From Granulicella rosea (GTDB lineage: Bacteria > Acidobacteriota > Terriglobia > Terriglobales > Acidobacteriaceae): a DNA stretch of 64,000 bases. Shown piece after piece: positions 41,192 through 50,814 of this stretch. Positions within the stretch are counted from its first letter, which is position 1, and each line of letters opens with the position of its first letter. Under the pieces are notes generated by a model, which ran no database searches, was not told the DNA's origin, and was given only the letters and a program-made list of their open reading frames with translations. The DNA is taken from contig NZ_FZOU01000002.1 in NCBI RefSeq assembly GCF_900188085.1, positions 661,847 through 725,846 on the forward strand. Reading direction: 5' to 3'. The position numbers and the translations under genes were made by a program.

Positions 41192-42106
41192 TTACTCGAC
41201 GTTACCCGGACGCACGTCATCCGCGTGGCGAATCTTCACCTTCGGGATGTCGCTGGTTATCTTGATGCGAACCAGGTCGTGATCCCGGTGGTTGGCGATG
41301 GCGGCAAAGCTGGCCACGTAGCTCTCGTCCAGCGCATGCTCAAACTGCTTGAAAAAGGGCGTAAGCGAGATCGGACTGCCAGTGCCTTCGTAATACGTGT
41401 CGCCGCCGGTGGAGTCGGCTACCTGGCGCAGGTAGCTCTGTCCGCTGAACGAACCGCCGCGCATGCCGGAGTCGCCATAGTAGATCGAATAGACAGCCAC
41501 GCCGGCACGGTTTGCATCGTCGATCGCGGTCTGCACGTAGGGGCTATCCTGGTTCGAGATCCGCGTGCTCCCGTTGTAGGGGTCGACGCCGTTGGTCAGC
41601 ATGAGAACGACGCGCGCCTTGCGCGGTCCGCCGCCGCTGGGCCAGTTCTTCACGAAGTCCGACAGGCAGAAGTACGGGCTGGCGCTCATCCCCGGCGCGC
41701 CGAACGGAATGCGCAGGCTTTCCGCCGCGGCATTGTGGTCGGCCGTAAATGGCTGCGCGGACGCTACGCGACCGTTCTGCATATAGCCGATCAGCACCTC
41801 GGAGCCCGGAGGCAGGGTGTCGAGAAAGCCCTTGATGTCGCCAAGCTGCGAGGCGATCGAACGGCGCAGGCCGTCGTCGATCAGCAGAGCAATCTGCAGA
41901 CCCGTGGGCGCGACACGATCCAGAGAGACGAGCGAAGCGGGCTTGCCGTTGAGTTGAAGCTGAACGTTCGCGGGCGTCAGTACGACCTCCGCCTTCGAGT
42001 TGACCGAGATCAGCGTCTGGGTGGGAGCGGGCCCCTCCTGCGCGGCCATCGACAGGGTGAGGGCGACCGAGGCGGCGAGTGCGGAATACTTCAGAAATCG
42101 AGACAT
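41192..42106 (-). CDS. Secreted VWFA-related protein (short form)
   Basis: From the ATG at 42106, preceded by GGAAGG, the product has 304 residues with a signal peptide (1-22, ending TLSMAAQ). The VWFA-like domain starts near VQLQLNGKPASLVSLDRVAP and has LLIDDGLRRSIASQ at the metal-site position, which lacks the DxSxS motif. The segment RVVLMLTNGVDPYNGSTRIS is a usual strand-loop of the fold. It differs from the 25806 gene by lacking the long beta-rich tail. It follows the TonB receptor by 62 bases and may belong to the same outer-envelope operon. Confidence 0.8.
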   Translation of the reverse strand: MSRFLKYSALAASVALTLSMAAQEGPAPTQTLISVNSKAEVVLTPANVQLQLNGKPASLVSLDRVAPTGLQIALLIDDGLRRSIASQLGDIKGFLDTLPPGSEVLIGYMQNGRVASAQPFTADHNAAAESLRIPFGAPGMSASPYFCLSDFVKNWPSGGGPRKARVVLMLTNGVDPYNGSTRISNQDSPYVQTAIDDANRAGVAVYSIYYGDSGMRGGSFSGQSYLRQVADSTGGDTYYEGTGSPISLTPFFKQFEHALDESYVASFAAIANHRDHDLVRIKITSDIPKVKIRHADDVRPGNVE

Positions 42107-42168
42107 GGGAACACCTTCCACAGCATTAGACGCAAACCGCGCGAACGGGGTTCAGATAGCTCCGGACG

Positions 42169-44571
42169 CTATCTCCCGCCGATATGTATCTTCAACCCGG
42201 AGCGCACCGTGAACGGCACGCTCACATAGCCAACCGGGGCCATGTGCTGCTGGTCCAGCAGATTCTCGAACTGCGTAAAGATCGTCACATGGCGTCCCGC
42301 GACGTAGGTGAAGTTCGCGTCCAGCTTCGCGTAGCCGCCGTCGAGATCGCGATTCGGCAGCAGCATCGCGTTGCCGCTGTTCGCGTCGCGAAAGGCCGCG
42401 AAGGTCGAGTCGTCCGCGCGGCTGGCCAGCGCGCCCTGAAACGCCGCTGTGAACGCCTTACCCGTGTACTGCACCGCGAAGAAGCCCGTGTGCCTTGGCT
42501 GCTCGAAGGGCCGTGCGCCAACCAGCGGCGACGAAGCGCCGATCGGGATGCCGGGCAGGTTGGGGTTCGTCGTCGCGCCATTCGCCGCCAGTGCATTCGA
42601 CGCAAACGACCGCTCCACCGTGCTCGGCATCCAGGTATAGCCGCCATGCAGAAACAGCCGATGCGTCGGCTGGTACTCCACCGCCGTTTCGATCCCCTGC
42701 GCGCGGTAGTCGAGCGTGTTCGCCGTCGCCGGACGCACCGTGGCAATCCCGAACAAACCCTGCAGCGATCCGGTATCAACCGTGTCGAACTGGTGCGCGA
42801 ACTGATTGTGAAAGTAGCTTGCGCGCACGATCAGCTTCTCCAGAAAGATGTTCTGGTCGACGCCCAGTTCGAAGGTGCGCGATCGCGGCGCGGTCACTGG
42901 CGTCACGCCATAGCGCGCGCTGGCGGCCGGCGTCAGCAGCCCGTAAAGCGAACTCACCTCCTCCTGCAGGCTCGGCTCGCGGAAGCCGGTCGCGGCGTCG
43001 CCATGAATCTTCGTGCCGCGCACCCAGCGTCCGCCGGGACGCACCGGCGTATACGCGAGCCCAACGCGTGGCGCACCCATGATGCCTGCGAAGTGATTTT
43101 TCTCCAGCCCCCCGGCGACCGAGTAGAAGACACGGCGAACGATGTCTCCCTGCAGCGAGATCGTGTAGCCGAAGTTCACCCGTAGGAGCGGCACCCGCGC
43201 CAACGTCACCGGCTGAATCGCCAGCCCGCGTTCGTTCGCATACCGCGCGCCCAGCAGAACTGCGGCGTGCCGGTTGAGGGCGTAGTCCGTCTGGATCGAA
43301 AGCTCGTCGCGGCTCGAGTCCGTGTCCTGCCGGCCAGGATACGGCCCGGCATAGTCGAACGCGGCGCGCCCCGTCGCCACATAGCCGTTCGCTCCGCGCA
43401 ACGTGACAGGGTTGCCGTAGTACCGCGTCCCGCCAGCCGTGGCGACCGGCAGCCCGACCGGGTAGAAGTGGAACAGCTCCTCGCGCCGCCGCGAGACGCC
43501 ATAGCGCGCCACGGTGTGCCAGTTCCCTCCCAGCGTGTTCTCGACCGTGACGCCGGAGACCAGATTCTGCTCGCCCAACCGTCCCGCCTGCACCAGATTG
43601 TAAAGATCGTAGGCGCCGGGCATGCCGCTCGCCGAGTCGGCGTTACGCAGCGTGAAGCGCAGCAGCGTATTCGTGAGGATCGCGTAACCCAGGTTCGCGA
43701 CCGAGGTCGACGTGTGGAAGCGGTCGAGCAGAAGCGCGTTCGAGGTATCCAGCCGCGCGTAGCCCGCGAGGTAGTCCAGCCGCTGGCGCGTACCGGAGAG
43801 AATCGCCTCGTCCCGCCACGTGTTCAGATTGCCGCCATCGCCGCTGTAGTCGAACGCCGGCCCCGCGGAGTTCCCGCGAGTCGTCGCAAGGCTGACCGCG
43901 CCAGCCTCCGCGCCGCCGCCGAAGCGCGCCGTGTTCGCGCCGCGATAGACCTCGGTCGTCGCCATCGCCGTGCTGCCCAGGCTGCCGAGATCGAAGCCGC
44001 CGCCAACATCCTCCGCCCGCACGCCGTCGATCAGTACGGCGTTCGCCTGCGCATCGCCGCCGCGCAGCATCAGGCCCGCCGGGCTGCCCGTCTGGCCGAT
44101 CTGCGAGATCGTCGCCCCCGAGGTCAGCCGAAGATCGTCGAGTAAGTCGAGACGCGTCCGCAGATCATCATGCGCCACATACGCCGAAGAGCCCGTCACC
44201 CGCGCCATCGGCCCCGCAAGCCCGCTCTGCAGCAGCGGCTGCGCGGGCTGAATCGCCGTCGGATCGAGGCTGATGTCGCGCGTGACCACCGCCGTACGTC
44301 CGCCGTAGAAGCTCTCTCCAATGCCCGGCGCAAGCCGCGCCGAGGTCGTCACCAGCACAAACCTTCCGGAGGCCGAAGAGCGCATCTCGTACGTGCCGTC
44401 GGGCCCGGAGAGTGCAAACGCCACCGAGCGTCCGCCCTGGATCAACTGCACGCGGGCAAAGCTCACCGGACGCCCCTGCGGATCGGTCACACGGCCATGC
44501 ACGACGACGGCATGCGCGGTCCCGCACGCGAACACCGCCCACAAAATGTGATGTCGAAAGAATCGCGACAA
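42169..44571 (-). CDS. TonB-dependent outer-membrane receptor with N-terminal CarboxypepD_reg-like domain
   Basis: The 800 residues begin with a signal peptide, then a carboxypeptidase-regulatory-like domain (VVVHGRVTDPQGRPVSFARV, 22-110), a plug domain with SPAGLMLRGGDAQANAVLID GVRAEDVGG, and a 22-strand barrel ending in FENLLDQQHMAPVGYVSVPF. Energised by TonB-ExbBD it would import a large or scarce nutrient; the ligand cannot be read from the sequence, though the short plug resembles BtuB-like receptors. The start is TTG at 44571. It lies between the glycosyltransferase (24 bases upstream) and the VWFA gene. Confidence 0.87.
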   Translation of the reverse strand: MSRFFRHHILWAVFACGTAHAVVVHGRVTDPQGRPVSFARVQLIQGGRSVAFALSGPDGTYEMRSSASGRFVLVTTSARLAPGIGESFYGGRTAVVTRDISLDPTAIQPAQPLLQSGLAGPMARVTGSSAYVAHDDLRTRLDLLDDLRLTSGATISQIGQTGSPAGLMLRGGDAQANAVLIDGVRAEDVGGGFDLGSLGSTAMATTEVYRGANTARFGGGAEAGAVSLATTRGNSAGPAFDYSGDGGNLNTWRDEAILSGTRQRLDYLAGYARLDTSNALLLDRFHTSTSVANLGYAILTNTLLRFTLRNADSASGMPGAYDLYNLVQAGRLGEQNLVSGVTVENTLGGNWHTVARYGVSRRREELFHFYPVGLPVATAGGTRYYGNPVTLRGANGYVATGRAAFDYAGPYPGRQDTDSSRDELSIQTDYALNRHAAVLLGARYANERGLAIQPVTLARVPLLRVNFGYTISLQGDIVRRVFYSVAGGLEKNHFAGIMGAPRVGLAYTPVRPGGRWVRGTKIHGDAATGFREPSLQEEVSSLYGLLTPAASARYGVTPVTAPRSRTFELGVDQNIFLEKLIVRASYFHNQFAHQFDTVDTGSLQGLFGIATVRPATANTLDYRAQGIETAVEYQPTHRLFLHGGYTWMPSTVERSFASNALAANGATTNPNLPGIPIGASSPLVGARPFEQPRHTGFFAVQYTGKAFTAAFQGALASRADDSTFAAFRDANSGNAMLLPNRDLDGGYAKLDANFTYVAGRHVTIFTQFENLLDQQHMAPVGYVSVPFTVRSGLKIHIGGR

Positions 44572-44595
44572 CGAATCCGCCTCTTAGAGGAACCG

Positions 44596-45585
44596 CTACT
44601 GCAGCAGGCTCTCTTCGCTCGAACGCAGCCGCAGAATGCGGTCGACCGCGTACGGCGCGCGATGGTTGGCGTTGTGGAAGTGGCGCACCTGCAGCTCGCC
44701 CAGCAGGCCAATCCCCATCATCTGGATGCCCGCAAGAATGGACACACCTGCAATGACGAAGAGCGGCCCATGGTTGTTAGCCATATTCGCATGCGTCGTC
44801 AGCTTCAGGACCAGCAGCCACGCCGCCAGCGCCGAGCCGCCCAGCATGCCCACCGCGCCGAAGGTTCCGAAGAAGTGCAGCGGACGCGTCATGTACTTCA
44901 GCAGGAACCGGATCGTCAGCAGATCGAAGAAGACGCGGAACGTGCGCGAGATGCCGTAGTGGCTCTTGCCGAACTCGCGCGCCGGGTTCGAGATCGGAAT
45001 CTCGCAGATGCTCGCGCCATACCAGCTCGCCAGCGCCGGAATGAACCGGTGCATCTCGCCATACAGCGGAATGTTCTGAATCACCTCGCGGCGATACGCC
45101 TTGAACGTCGTGCCGAAGTCGTGAATGTTCACGCCCGAGAGAGCGGCCATCAGCCAGTTCGCCGCGCGCGAAGGAATCCGCCGCAGCAGGAAGTTGTCGC
45201 CGCGCTGCGAGCGCCAGCCGCTCACCACGTCATAGCCCTCTTCGAGCTTCGACAGAAACGCCGGAATCTCGCGCGGATCGTGCTGCAGATCGCCATCCAT
45301 CGCCAGGATGTACTCACCCTGCGCGTGATCGAAGCCGGCGGCCAGCGCCGAGGTCTGGCCGAAGTTCCGCCGCAGCTTCACGACCAGCACACGCGAATCG
45401 ACCGCGGCGATCTCTTCGAGCAGCCGGTAGGTGCGGTCGCGCGAGCCGTCGTCGACGAAGACCAGCTCGAAGGTGTCGCGGCCCGGCTCGAGCACCGCCT
45501 CCATGACGGCCTTCAACCGGTCATACAACGTCGTGACATTGTCTTCTTCGTTATGGAACGGGACGACGATGGAATATTTCGGCAC
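44596..45585 (-). CDS. Family 2 glycosyltransferase, polyprenyl-phosphate type
   Basis: The 329 residues have the GT-A fold signature YSIVVPFHNEEDNVTTLYDR, the nucleotide-binding FVDDGSRDRT, and the DxD-type D97-G-D99 in ILAMDGDLQHDPREIP. Two transmembrane helices follow at about 235-258 and 268-292. This is the DPM1/GtrB/ArnC-like layout of enzymes that load a sugar onto undecaprenyl phosphate on the inner face of the membrane. The start is GTG at 45585. It heads the minus-strand run with the TonB receptor and VWFA gene. Confidence 0.87.
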   Translation of the reverse strand: MPKYSIVVPFHNEEDNVTTLYDRLKAVMEAVLEPGRDTFELVFVDDGSRDRTYRLLEEIAAVDSRVLVVKLRRNFGQTSALAAGFDHAQGEYILAMDGDLQHDPREIPAFLSKLEEGYDVVSGWRSQRGDNFLLRRIPSRAANWLMAALSGVNIHDFGTTFKAYRREVIQNIPLYGEMHRFIPALASWYGASICEIPISNPAREFGKSHYGISRTFRVFFDLLTIRFLLKYMTRPLHFFGTFGAVGMLGGSALAAWLLVLKLTTHANMANNHGPLFVIAGVSILAGIQMMGIGLLGELQVRHFHNANHRAPYAVDRILRLRSSEESLLQ

Positions 45586-45858
45586 AACTCCATCATACGC
45601 CGGGGCGTTTTCCTGTCGCGCGCATGCAAACGGACAGTGCGCGAATTCACTTCGTCAACAGGTGGCGAGATAGTCACTAAGTCCAAACCGGATTCAACTC
45701 GACGTTGCACTAAACACAGTGCATAGTAAATGAGGGAATGCACAACGAATTGGGCAGAAGCTGTCTATGCCACGAAGGCTGTACGTGGATATCGCGGCTG
45801 ATTTGTCGAAATGTGTGCACCTTACGTCGCCATCAGGCAGACCGCGGAGGATGGAAGA

Positions 45859-46500
45859 ATGAGTCGAGTGTTTGCATTGATAGTGCTTGTGGTCATCTGC
45901 GTGGGTAGCTGGTTCTGGTGGCAGAATCATCGCAAGAGCGCGAGCCTGAACGACGGTGAGGTCGCCTGCGAAGGCTGTATGTCTCCCGAGCGCAAAGCCG
46001 CCTTCCTGAAGGAGAACTCCGGCGAGGACGCCGAAGGGCAGTTGGAGCACAAGTCCACCAGCCACAACGAGCTTCTCGAAGACAAGGGCGTGAAGACGAC
46101 CACCACCGTTGCAACCACGACGACGCCGGTTGCAACGACGGCCTCGACCCCGGCGGCTGCAACGACCACCACAACCGCCAGCACGACGACCTACCCTGCC
46201 GCGACGCCCGCTGCCCCGGTTGCGGCGCCGGTGGTTTACTCCGGCCCCACGTCGACGACCGTGTCGACGGCCTCCACCACGAAGACGCCGGTGGGCGCTC
46301 CTCCGGCCTACGACACCATCGCGCCGAACGCACCGAATGGCGCGGTCTTCACCGGCTCTGGCGCGTACCAGTGGTATCGCCAGGGCAACCTCACCTGGCG
46401 CGTCGACAGCCGCACCGGTCGTAGCTGCATCGTCTTCGCTACGGACGAAGAGTGGCGCAAGGAACGGGTCTTCAGCCATGGATGCGGCAAGAACGCGTAA
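45859..46500 (+). CDS. Small membrane-anchored protein with Thr-rich linker
   Basis: From the ATG at 45859, preceded by GGAAG, the product has 213 residues. One N-terminal transmembrane helix (MSRVFALIVLVVICVGSWFW) is followed by a CxxC motif (VACEGCMSPERKA), a long low-complexity Thr/Ala/Pro linker, and a C-terminal domain with two cysteines (RSCIVFATDEEW, FSHGCGKNA). The linker suggests it spans the periplasm. I do not recognise the C-terminal domain. An upstream ATG at 45811 is rejected because its extra 16 residues are polar and have no ribosome-binding site. Confidence 0.65.
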   Translation: MSRVFALIVLVVICVGSWFWWQNHRKSASLNDGEVACEGCMSPERKAAFLKENSGEDAEGQLEHKSTSHNELLEDKGVKTTTTVATTTTPVATTASTPAAATTTTTASTTTYPAATPAAPVAAPVVYSGPTSTTVSTASTTKTPVGAPPAYDTIAPNAPNGAVFTGSGAYQWYRQGNLTWRVDSRTGRSCIVFATDEEWRKERVFSHGCGKNA

Positions 46501-46516
46501 CACGCCGCACATGTTG

Positions 46517-46550
46517 AAAATGGCCGTCCCCAACCAGGGACGGCCATTTT
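46517..46550. terminator. Intrinsic terminator, bidirectional
   Basis: A 14-base stem AAAATGGCCGTCCC / GGGACGGCCATTTT with a 6-base loop. It closes the small membrane gene, and the A-run makes it work in the other direction as well. Confidence 0.9.
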
Positions 46551-46584
46551 GCTTTGGCATGCGTACAAATATCCAGCGCCCCGT

Positions 46585-46641
46585 CACAAAACCTGTCATC
46601 CTTCCACAAAACCTGTCATCCTTCCACAAAACCTGTCATCC
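46585..46641 (+). repeat. Tandem repeat, about 3 copies of a 20-base unit
   Basis: The unit ACAAAACCTGTCATCCTTCC is repeated at 46585-46604 and 46605-46624. A third copy, 46625-46641, runs into the family A element. It looks like slippage duplication of the 5' part of that element. Confidence 0.85.
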
Positions 46642-46662
46642 TGAGCGTAGCGAAGGACCTGC
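46635..46662 (+). repeat. Palindromic repeat, family A (CTGAGCGTAGCG subtype)
   Basis: GTCATCCTGAGCGTAGCGAA then GGACCTGC; the third tandem unit forms its start. Confidence 0.7.
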
Positions 46663-46704
46663 TTCTGCCTTTGCTGTTGCCCGTTCTAACTGGCCACGAC
46701 GGCT

Positions 46705-48231
46705 CTAGGCCGTGGCCTGCCGGTCGCGGAATCGCCGATACCGGTCGATCAGGGATGCCGGTCCGCGCGCCCGCAGATAGACCAGGTTCCCCTCGAAGCG
46801 CTTGTCTTCAATGATGGAGCCGGCTTCGAGCGACGCCAGAATCGCGCCCTCGGACTGCGGCAACCGGAAGCTCGCTTCGATCAGCGGGTCGGCCACCAGC
46901 GCGGCGTCGATGGCAAGCAGCAGGCGTTCGAGGCCGGTGTGTTGCAGCGACGAGACCGGGATCGCCTCGCGCTCGCCGCCCAGATGCGCAAGCTCCTGCG
47001 GCGGCAGCAGGTCGACCTTGTTCAACACCTGGATCACGGGCTTGGATGAGACGGAAAGCTCCGCAAGCACCTTCTCCACCTGCAGCTTCTGCTCCTCGCG
47101 GATGGGGCTCGATGCGTCCTGAATGTGAAGCAGGACCTCGGCGCGCTCGACCTCTTCAAGCGTCGCGCGGAAGCTCGTGACCAGCGTATGCGGCAGGTTG
47201 CGGATAAAGCCGACCGTATCCGAAAGCAGAATTTTGCGCCGGGACGGAAGCTGCAACTGACGCAGCTTGGGGTCGAGCGTGGCGAACATCCGTGCGGATT
47301 CGAGCACCCCTGCTTCGGTCAGCGCGTTGAAGAGCGTGCTCTTCCCCGCGTTCGTATAGCCGACCAGCGCGACCACCGGCACCGGAACCGCCTCGCGCCG
47401 CTGGCGCTGCTGCTGGCGGATGCGGCGAACCGCTTCGAGCTGGCTCTTGATATGGTCGAGCCGCAGGTTGATCTTGCGGCGATCCGTCTCAAGCTGCGTC
47501 TCGCCCGGTCCGCGAGTTCCGATGCCGCCGCCGAGCTGCGACATGGCGCGTCCACGACCGGCAAGGCGCGGCAACTGGTATTCGAGCTGAGCGAGTTCGA
47601 CCTGAAGCTGGCCTTCGCTGGTCTTCGCATGACGCGCGAAGATGTCCAGAATGAGCTGCGACCGGTCGATGACGTGGCACGGCAGCCGCGCCTCGATGTT
47701 GCGCAACTGCGACGGCGTCAGGTCGTGGTCGAAGAGCACGAGCGAGGCGTTGGTGCTGGCGACGACGCCGACGATCTCGTCGAGCTTGCCCTGGCCGACG
47801 AGGCTGGACGGATCGGGCTTCTGCCGGCGCTGAACGAGCGTCGCGGCAATGGTCGCGCCGGCGGACCGGGCCAGCTCCTCGAACTCGGCGCGCCCAGCGT
47901 CGAAGTCGATCGTGGAGGCCGTGTACTCCGTCAGGTCTTCTTCACCGGCCACCACCGCGGCGGCGGTGCGTGCGAGCCGGGCGGCAGCGGTCAACTGTTT
48001 GCGCTTGCGCAGCTCGCCGGTAAACTCGACCACGACGATGACGGCGAGTTCCTGCTGAGTCTGCGAGGTGCGAAGCTCGCGGGCCAGCAGCGCCGCATCC
48101 TGCGCGGCGCTGGCTTCGACGAGGCTGCGGCGTACGGTCTTTCCACGTCTGCGGCGCGATTGCGGCTCGGCGTTTGTCTCTTCGGTTGCAGCTTGTTCGG
48201 CGGCTTCGGGCGAAGCCTTCTTGCTGGTCAA
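46705..48231 (-). CDS. hflX: Ribosome-splitting GTPase HflX
   Basis: HflX splits stalled or stress ribosomes. The 508 residues contain the HflX domain ([20 protein letters not shown]), the glycine-rich linker [18 protein letters not shown], a G domain with G1 [20 protein letters not shown] and switch [16 protein letters not shown], and a C-terminal region. The N-terminus has about 60 extra Lys/Arg/Glu-rich residues. The start appears to be TTG at 48231, without a strong ribosome-binding site, so the true start may lie further in. Confidence 0.93.
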   Translation of the reverse strand: MTSKKASPEAAEQAATEETNAEPQSRRRRGKTVRRSLVEASAAQDAALLARELRTSQTQQELAVIVVVEFTGELRKRKQLTAAARLARTAAAVVAGEEDLTEYTASTIDFDAGRAEFEELARSAGATIAATLVQRRQKPDPSSLVGQGKLDEIVGVVASTNASLVLFDHDLTPSQLRNIEARLPCHVIDRSQLILDIFARHAKTSEGQLQVELAQLEYQLPRLAGRGRAMSQLGGGIGTRGPGETQLETDRRKINLRLDHIKSQLEAVRRIRQQQRQRREAVPVPVVALVGYTNAGKSTLFNALTEAGVLESARMFATLDPKLRQLQLPSRRKILLSDTVGFIRNLPHTLVTSFRATLEEVERAEVLLHIQDASSPIREEQKLQVEKVLAELSVSSKPVIQVLNKVDLLPPQELAHLGGEREAIPVSSLQHTGLERLLLAIDAALVADPLIEASFRLPQSEGAILASLEAGSIIEDKRFEGNLVYLRARGPASLIDRYRRFRDRQATA

Positions 48232-48282
48232 ATTCGTCTCAATTCAAAGGGCTTGGTCATGCACACCCATGATACCCCTCGC

Positions 48283-49605
48283 TCAGTGCGAGAGGTATGG
48301 GCCGGGTTGGAGGCGGAGGATGAACTGCGCACGCTGCGCCTGGGCCGGGGCGTCCAACGCCACGTCGTGCTTCGCCGCCTCATCGATCTTCCGGTAGCTC
48401 GCGACCGCGCCTGCCGGCCCCAGTTGCAGCAGCTCCGACGAGACCGGCTGCCCCGGAATGCGTGCGCCGAACCAGTGAGGGTCTTCGATCTGCTTCCAGG
48501 TCGTCAGCAGCAGCTTCGCGCCCGCCGGATAAGAGACCGGCTGTCCCGCCTTCTGTGACAGCGGCGAGTCGCTCGCGTAGAGGATCGACATCGTCCCCGC
48601 CTGCCGGTCGACGTAGAGCGTGATTGGCCTCGCGCTCGACGGGTCCACCGGCAGGTCGGTATAGCTGGCGGCGATATTGTTCAAGCCGTCGGATCCCGGC
48701 TCGACCGCACGCGAGATCGGCTGGGTGTAGACGTAGTCGTTCCGCTTCACCGGCGCATGGCAGCCCGTGCATTCCCTGACGAGCGAGGCATCCGTTCCAT
48801 ACGGAGTGAGCTTCGGTCCCTTCCAGCGGCCCCAACCCCAGCCCTCGGAGGCTTTGAACTTCGTCGCGTCCTTCAGCATCTGCTCGACCTGGACGAACTT
48901 GCCCGGAGCCATGATGCCGTCGGCGGTCTGCCTCTGCTGCCAGGCCACCTTGGCGAAACGCGATCCGTCGGGCCACGGGTGGGTGTGCCCTTCGCGCGCG
49001 GCCTTCACGGCAATGTCGTTGCCGAGAATGAAGCGAAAGGTGCCGTTGTCGCCGCGATCCGTCGCGCTCAGCAGATGCCAGCTCGTATAGGAAGGATCGA
49101 AGGCGAGGCCGCCGAACTCCGGATCCGCCTGCGCGGGAGCGACCACATCCGTCGGATCGGGCTGCGCCTCGGGCGTATCGGACCACGGCGCCAGGTACGC
49201 CTTCAGCTTGCCGAGCGCTGCCGGATTCACCTTCGCATCCGGATGGAGCGCGAGGAAGCTCGACAGCGGCATGTAGTTCAACTGGGCCATGTTCACTGCC
49301 TCGAACAGCGCGGCGCGCTGCGCGGCCACCGGCTTCGAGCCCAGCGTGGAGAAGTTGAGATGCGCGCGCGCCTCAAGAATGTCGTGCCTCACCAGCCAGT
49401 ACGGCGGCACGATCTCGTCGAACCACGCCAGCCGCCGCTCGTTCGAATGGCAGCTATAACAGCTCGTGCGAAGAACCTCGGTCGCCTCCCGCGAAGCCTG
49501 AACCTCGTGGATCTCGCGCGGCGCGGGGATCGACGGCCGCACACACTGCAAGACCGCAAAGACGAGGACTCCGGCAAACAGCAGAGTTAGAAGGCGCTTT
49601 GTCAT
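48283..49605 (-). CDS. Membrane-anchored dihaem c-type cytochrome with P460-like domain
   Basis: From the ATG at 49605, preceded by AGGATG, the product has 440 residues. An N-terminal helix (LLTLLFAGVLVFAVLQC) anchors it. The first haem motif C49-YS-C52-H53 belongs to a haem-binding domain of about 110 residues. A cytochrome P460-like domain (about 160-290) ends with a second motif C279-TG-C282-H283. The C-terminal 150 residues are not recognised. It probably transfers electrons in the periplasm, but the partner is unknown. The repeat and its promoter region lie just upstream. Confidence 0.75.
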   Translation of the reverse strand: MTKRLLTLLFAGVLVFAVLQCVRPSIPAPREIHEVQASREATEVLRTSCYSCHSNERRLAWFDEIVPPYWLVRHDILEARAHLNFSTLGSKPVAAQRAALFEAVNMAQLNYMPLSSFLALHPDAKVNPAALGKLKAYLAPWSDTPEAQPDPTDVVAPAQADPEFGGLAFDPSYTSWHLLSATDRGDNGTFRFILGNDIAVKAAREGHTHPWPDGSRFAKVAWQQRQTADGIMAPGKFVQVEQMLKDATKFKASEGWGWGRWKGPKLTPYGTDASLVRECTGCHAPVKRNDYVYTQPISRAVEPGSDGLNNIAASYTDLPVDPSSARPITLYVDRQAGTMSILYASDSPLSQKAGQPVSYPAGAKLLLTTWKQIEDPHWFGARIPGQPVSSELLQLGPAGAVASYRKIDEAAKHDVALDAPAQAQRAQFILRLQPGPYLSH

Positions 49606-49672
49606 AAGACATCCTATACACAATCGCTGCGCTTTCGTTCGCTCCACGCTTGTGGATGAGTAGGGACGGCTT

Positions 49673-49700
49673 GTCATCCTGAGCGAAGTGAAGGATCCGC
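49673..49700 (+). repeat. Palindromic repeat, family A (CTGAGCGAAGTG subtype)
   Basis: GTCATCCTGAGCGAAGTGAA then GGATCCGC, in the gap between the WYL regulator and the dihaem gene. Confidence 0.7.
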
Positions 49701-49762
49701 GTTGGCTCCTGTCGTTGTCTGTCCTTGCTCATCGCAATCCGCTCTGAGCCATCCCTACCTCA

Positions 49763-50722
49763 TCAACTCCGTGGACTGTCCGCTGCCTGCAATGCATGCC
49801 TCGCAAGCAGGCGGAAGGTCTCGCGCAGCTCCTCCGGGCGATACACCACGACGCGCCGTCCCACACTGAGCAGCATCGCCGCAAACATCTCCAGCCGGTC
49901 TCGCCCGCAACGCAGGCGCGTGCCGCCGTCGCTCGCCTCCATGGCGATCCGCCAGAACGCGAAGCTGCGCTCCGCCTCCTCGAGCGGCATGTCGATCCAC
50001 ACATCCACCTGGTAGTTCGACTGGACGAACGGCATATGATCCGCCATGTAGCGTCGCGGGTCGAAGTCCTCCGGCGGCGTGAAGCCGGCCGAACAGACCT
50101 CCAACTGCGTCGCACGGTCCAATCGAAAGGTGCGCAGCGCCTGCCGCGACAGGCAGCGGCCGATCAGGTACCAGCGTCCATCCGTATGCAGCACGGCATA
50201 GGGCTCAATCTCCCGCTGGGAGAACGCATCATGATGCGATCGATACCCGAAGCGGACTCGCCGGCCGGTGCGGATGGCGGTAGCCGCGCCGGTCAGGCAC
50301 TCGACCGAGGTCGGCGCGACCCACGGACCCGGCTCGACGGCGACCACCGCCTCGACCGTCCGAATGCTCTCGCGCAGCGACTCCGGCAGAACGCGCCCCA
50401 ACTTAGCCAGCGCTCCCTCGGTCGCAGGCGCAAACCCGGCCAGTCCAACCTGACGCAGCGCGCTCAAACCCAGCGACAACGCGAACGCCTCCTCGTTGGT
50501 CAGCAGCAGCGGAGGCAGCCGAAAGCCCGGCCGAAGCCGGTACGCGCCGCCCACCCCTGGCGACGAGTCCACAGGAATGTTCAGATCCTTAAGCCGTACG
50601 ATATAGCGCTGCACGGTCCGCAGATCGACCTCCAGCCGCTGCGCCAGCTCCAGGCCGCTGACGCGGTCGCGCCCCTGCAGAATCTCGAGGAGCGTGAAGA
50701 CGCGCATGATCGGATCGTACAT
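49763..50722 (-). CDS. WYL-domain transcriptional regulator (YafY-like)
   Basis: The 319 residues start with a helix-turn-helix (VFTLLEILQGRDRVSGLELA, recognition helix near DLRTVQRYIVRLKDLN). A WYL domain covers about 140-220 with DGRWYLIGRCLSRQALRTFR, and a C-terminal WCX-like extension follows. WYL domains sense ligands, often nucleic acids or small molecules. The gene is divergent from a DinB-family gene, and the 92-base shared region probably holds its operator. The first possible ATG is at 50722; another at 50707 is equally plausible. Confidence 0.87.
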   Translation of the reverse strand: MYDPIMRVFTLLEILQGRDRVSGLELAQRLEVDLRTVQRYIVRLKDLNIPVDSSPGVGGAYRLRPGFRLPPLLLTNEEAFALSLGLSALRQVGLAGFAPATEGALAKLGRVLPESLRESIRTVEAVVAVEPGPWVAPTSVECLTGAATAIRTGRRVRFGYRSHHDAFSQREIEPYAVLHTDGRWYLIGRCLSRQALRTFRLDRATQLEVCSAGFTPPEDFDPRRYMADHMPFVQSNYQVDVWIDMPLEEAERSFAFWRIAMEASDGGTRLRCGRDRLEMFAAMLLSVGRRVVVYRPEELRETFRLLARHALQAADSPRS

Positions 50723-50814
50723 ACGATTTCGATTCTTTCTCGAATCTACGACAGAGCCTGTCGGGAATGGTCCGTACCCTCAGAATAAGCCCAAATGGGC
50801 TGTGGAGGTTGAAC

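Noticed and set aside
45719..45743. GTGCAT...ATGCAC inverted repeat upstream of the small membrane protein
   Set aside because: The arms are only six bases, 13 apart, with no promoter in a fitting position; this could be chance.
46585..46641. CRISPR-like array
   Set aside because: Three 20-base units are contiguous with no spacers, and no cas gene is near; it is a plain tandem repeat.
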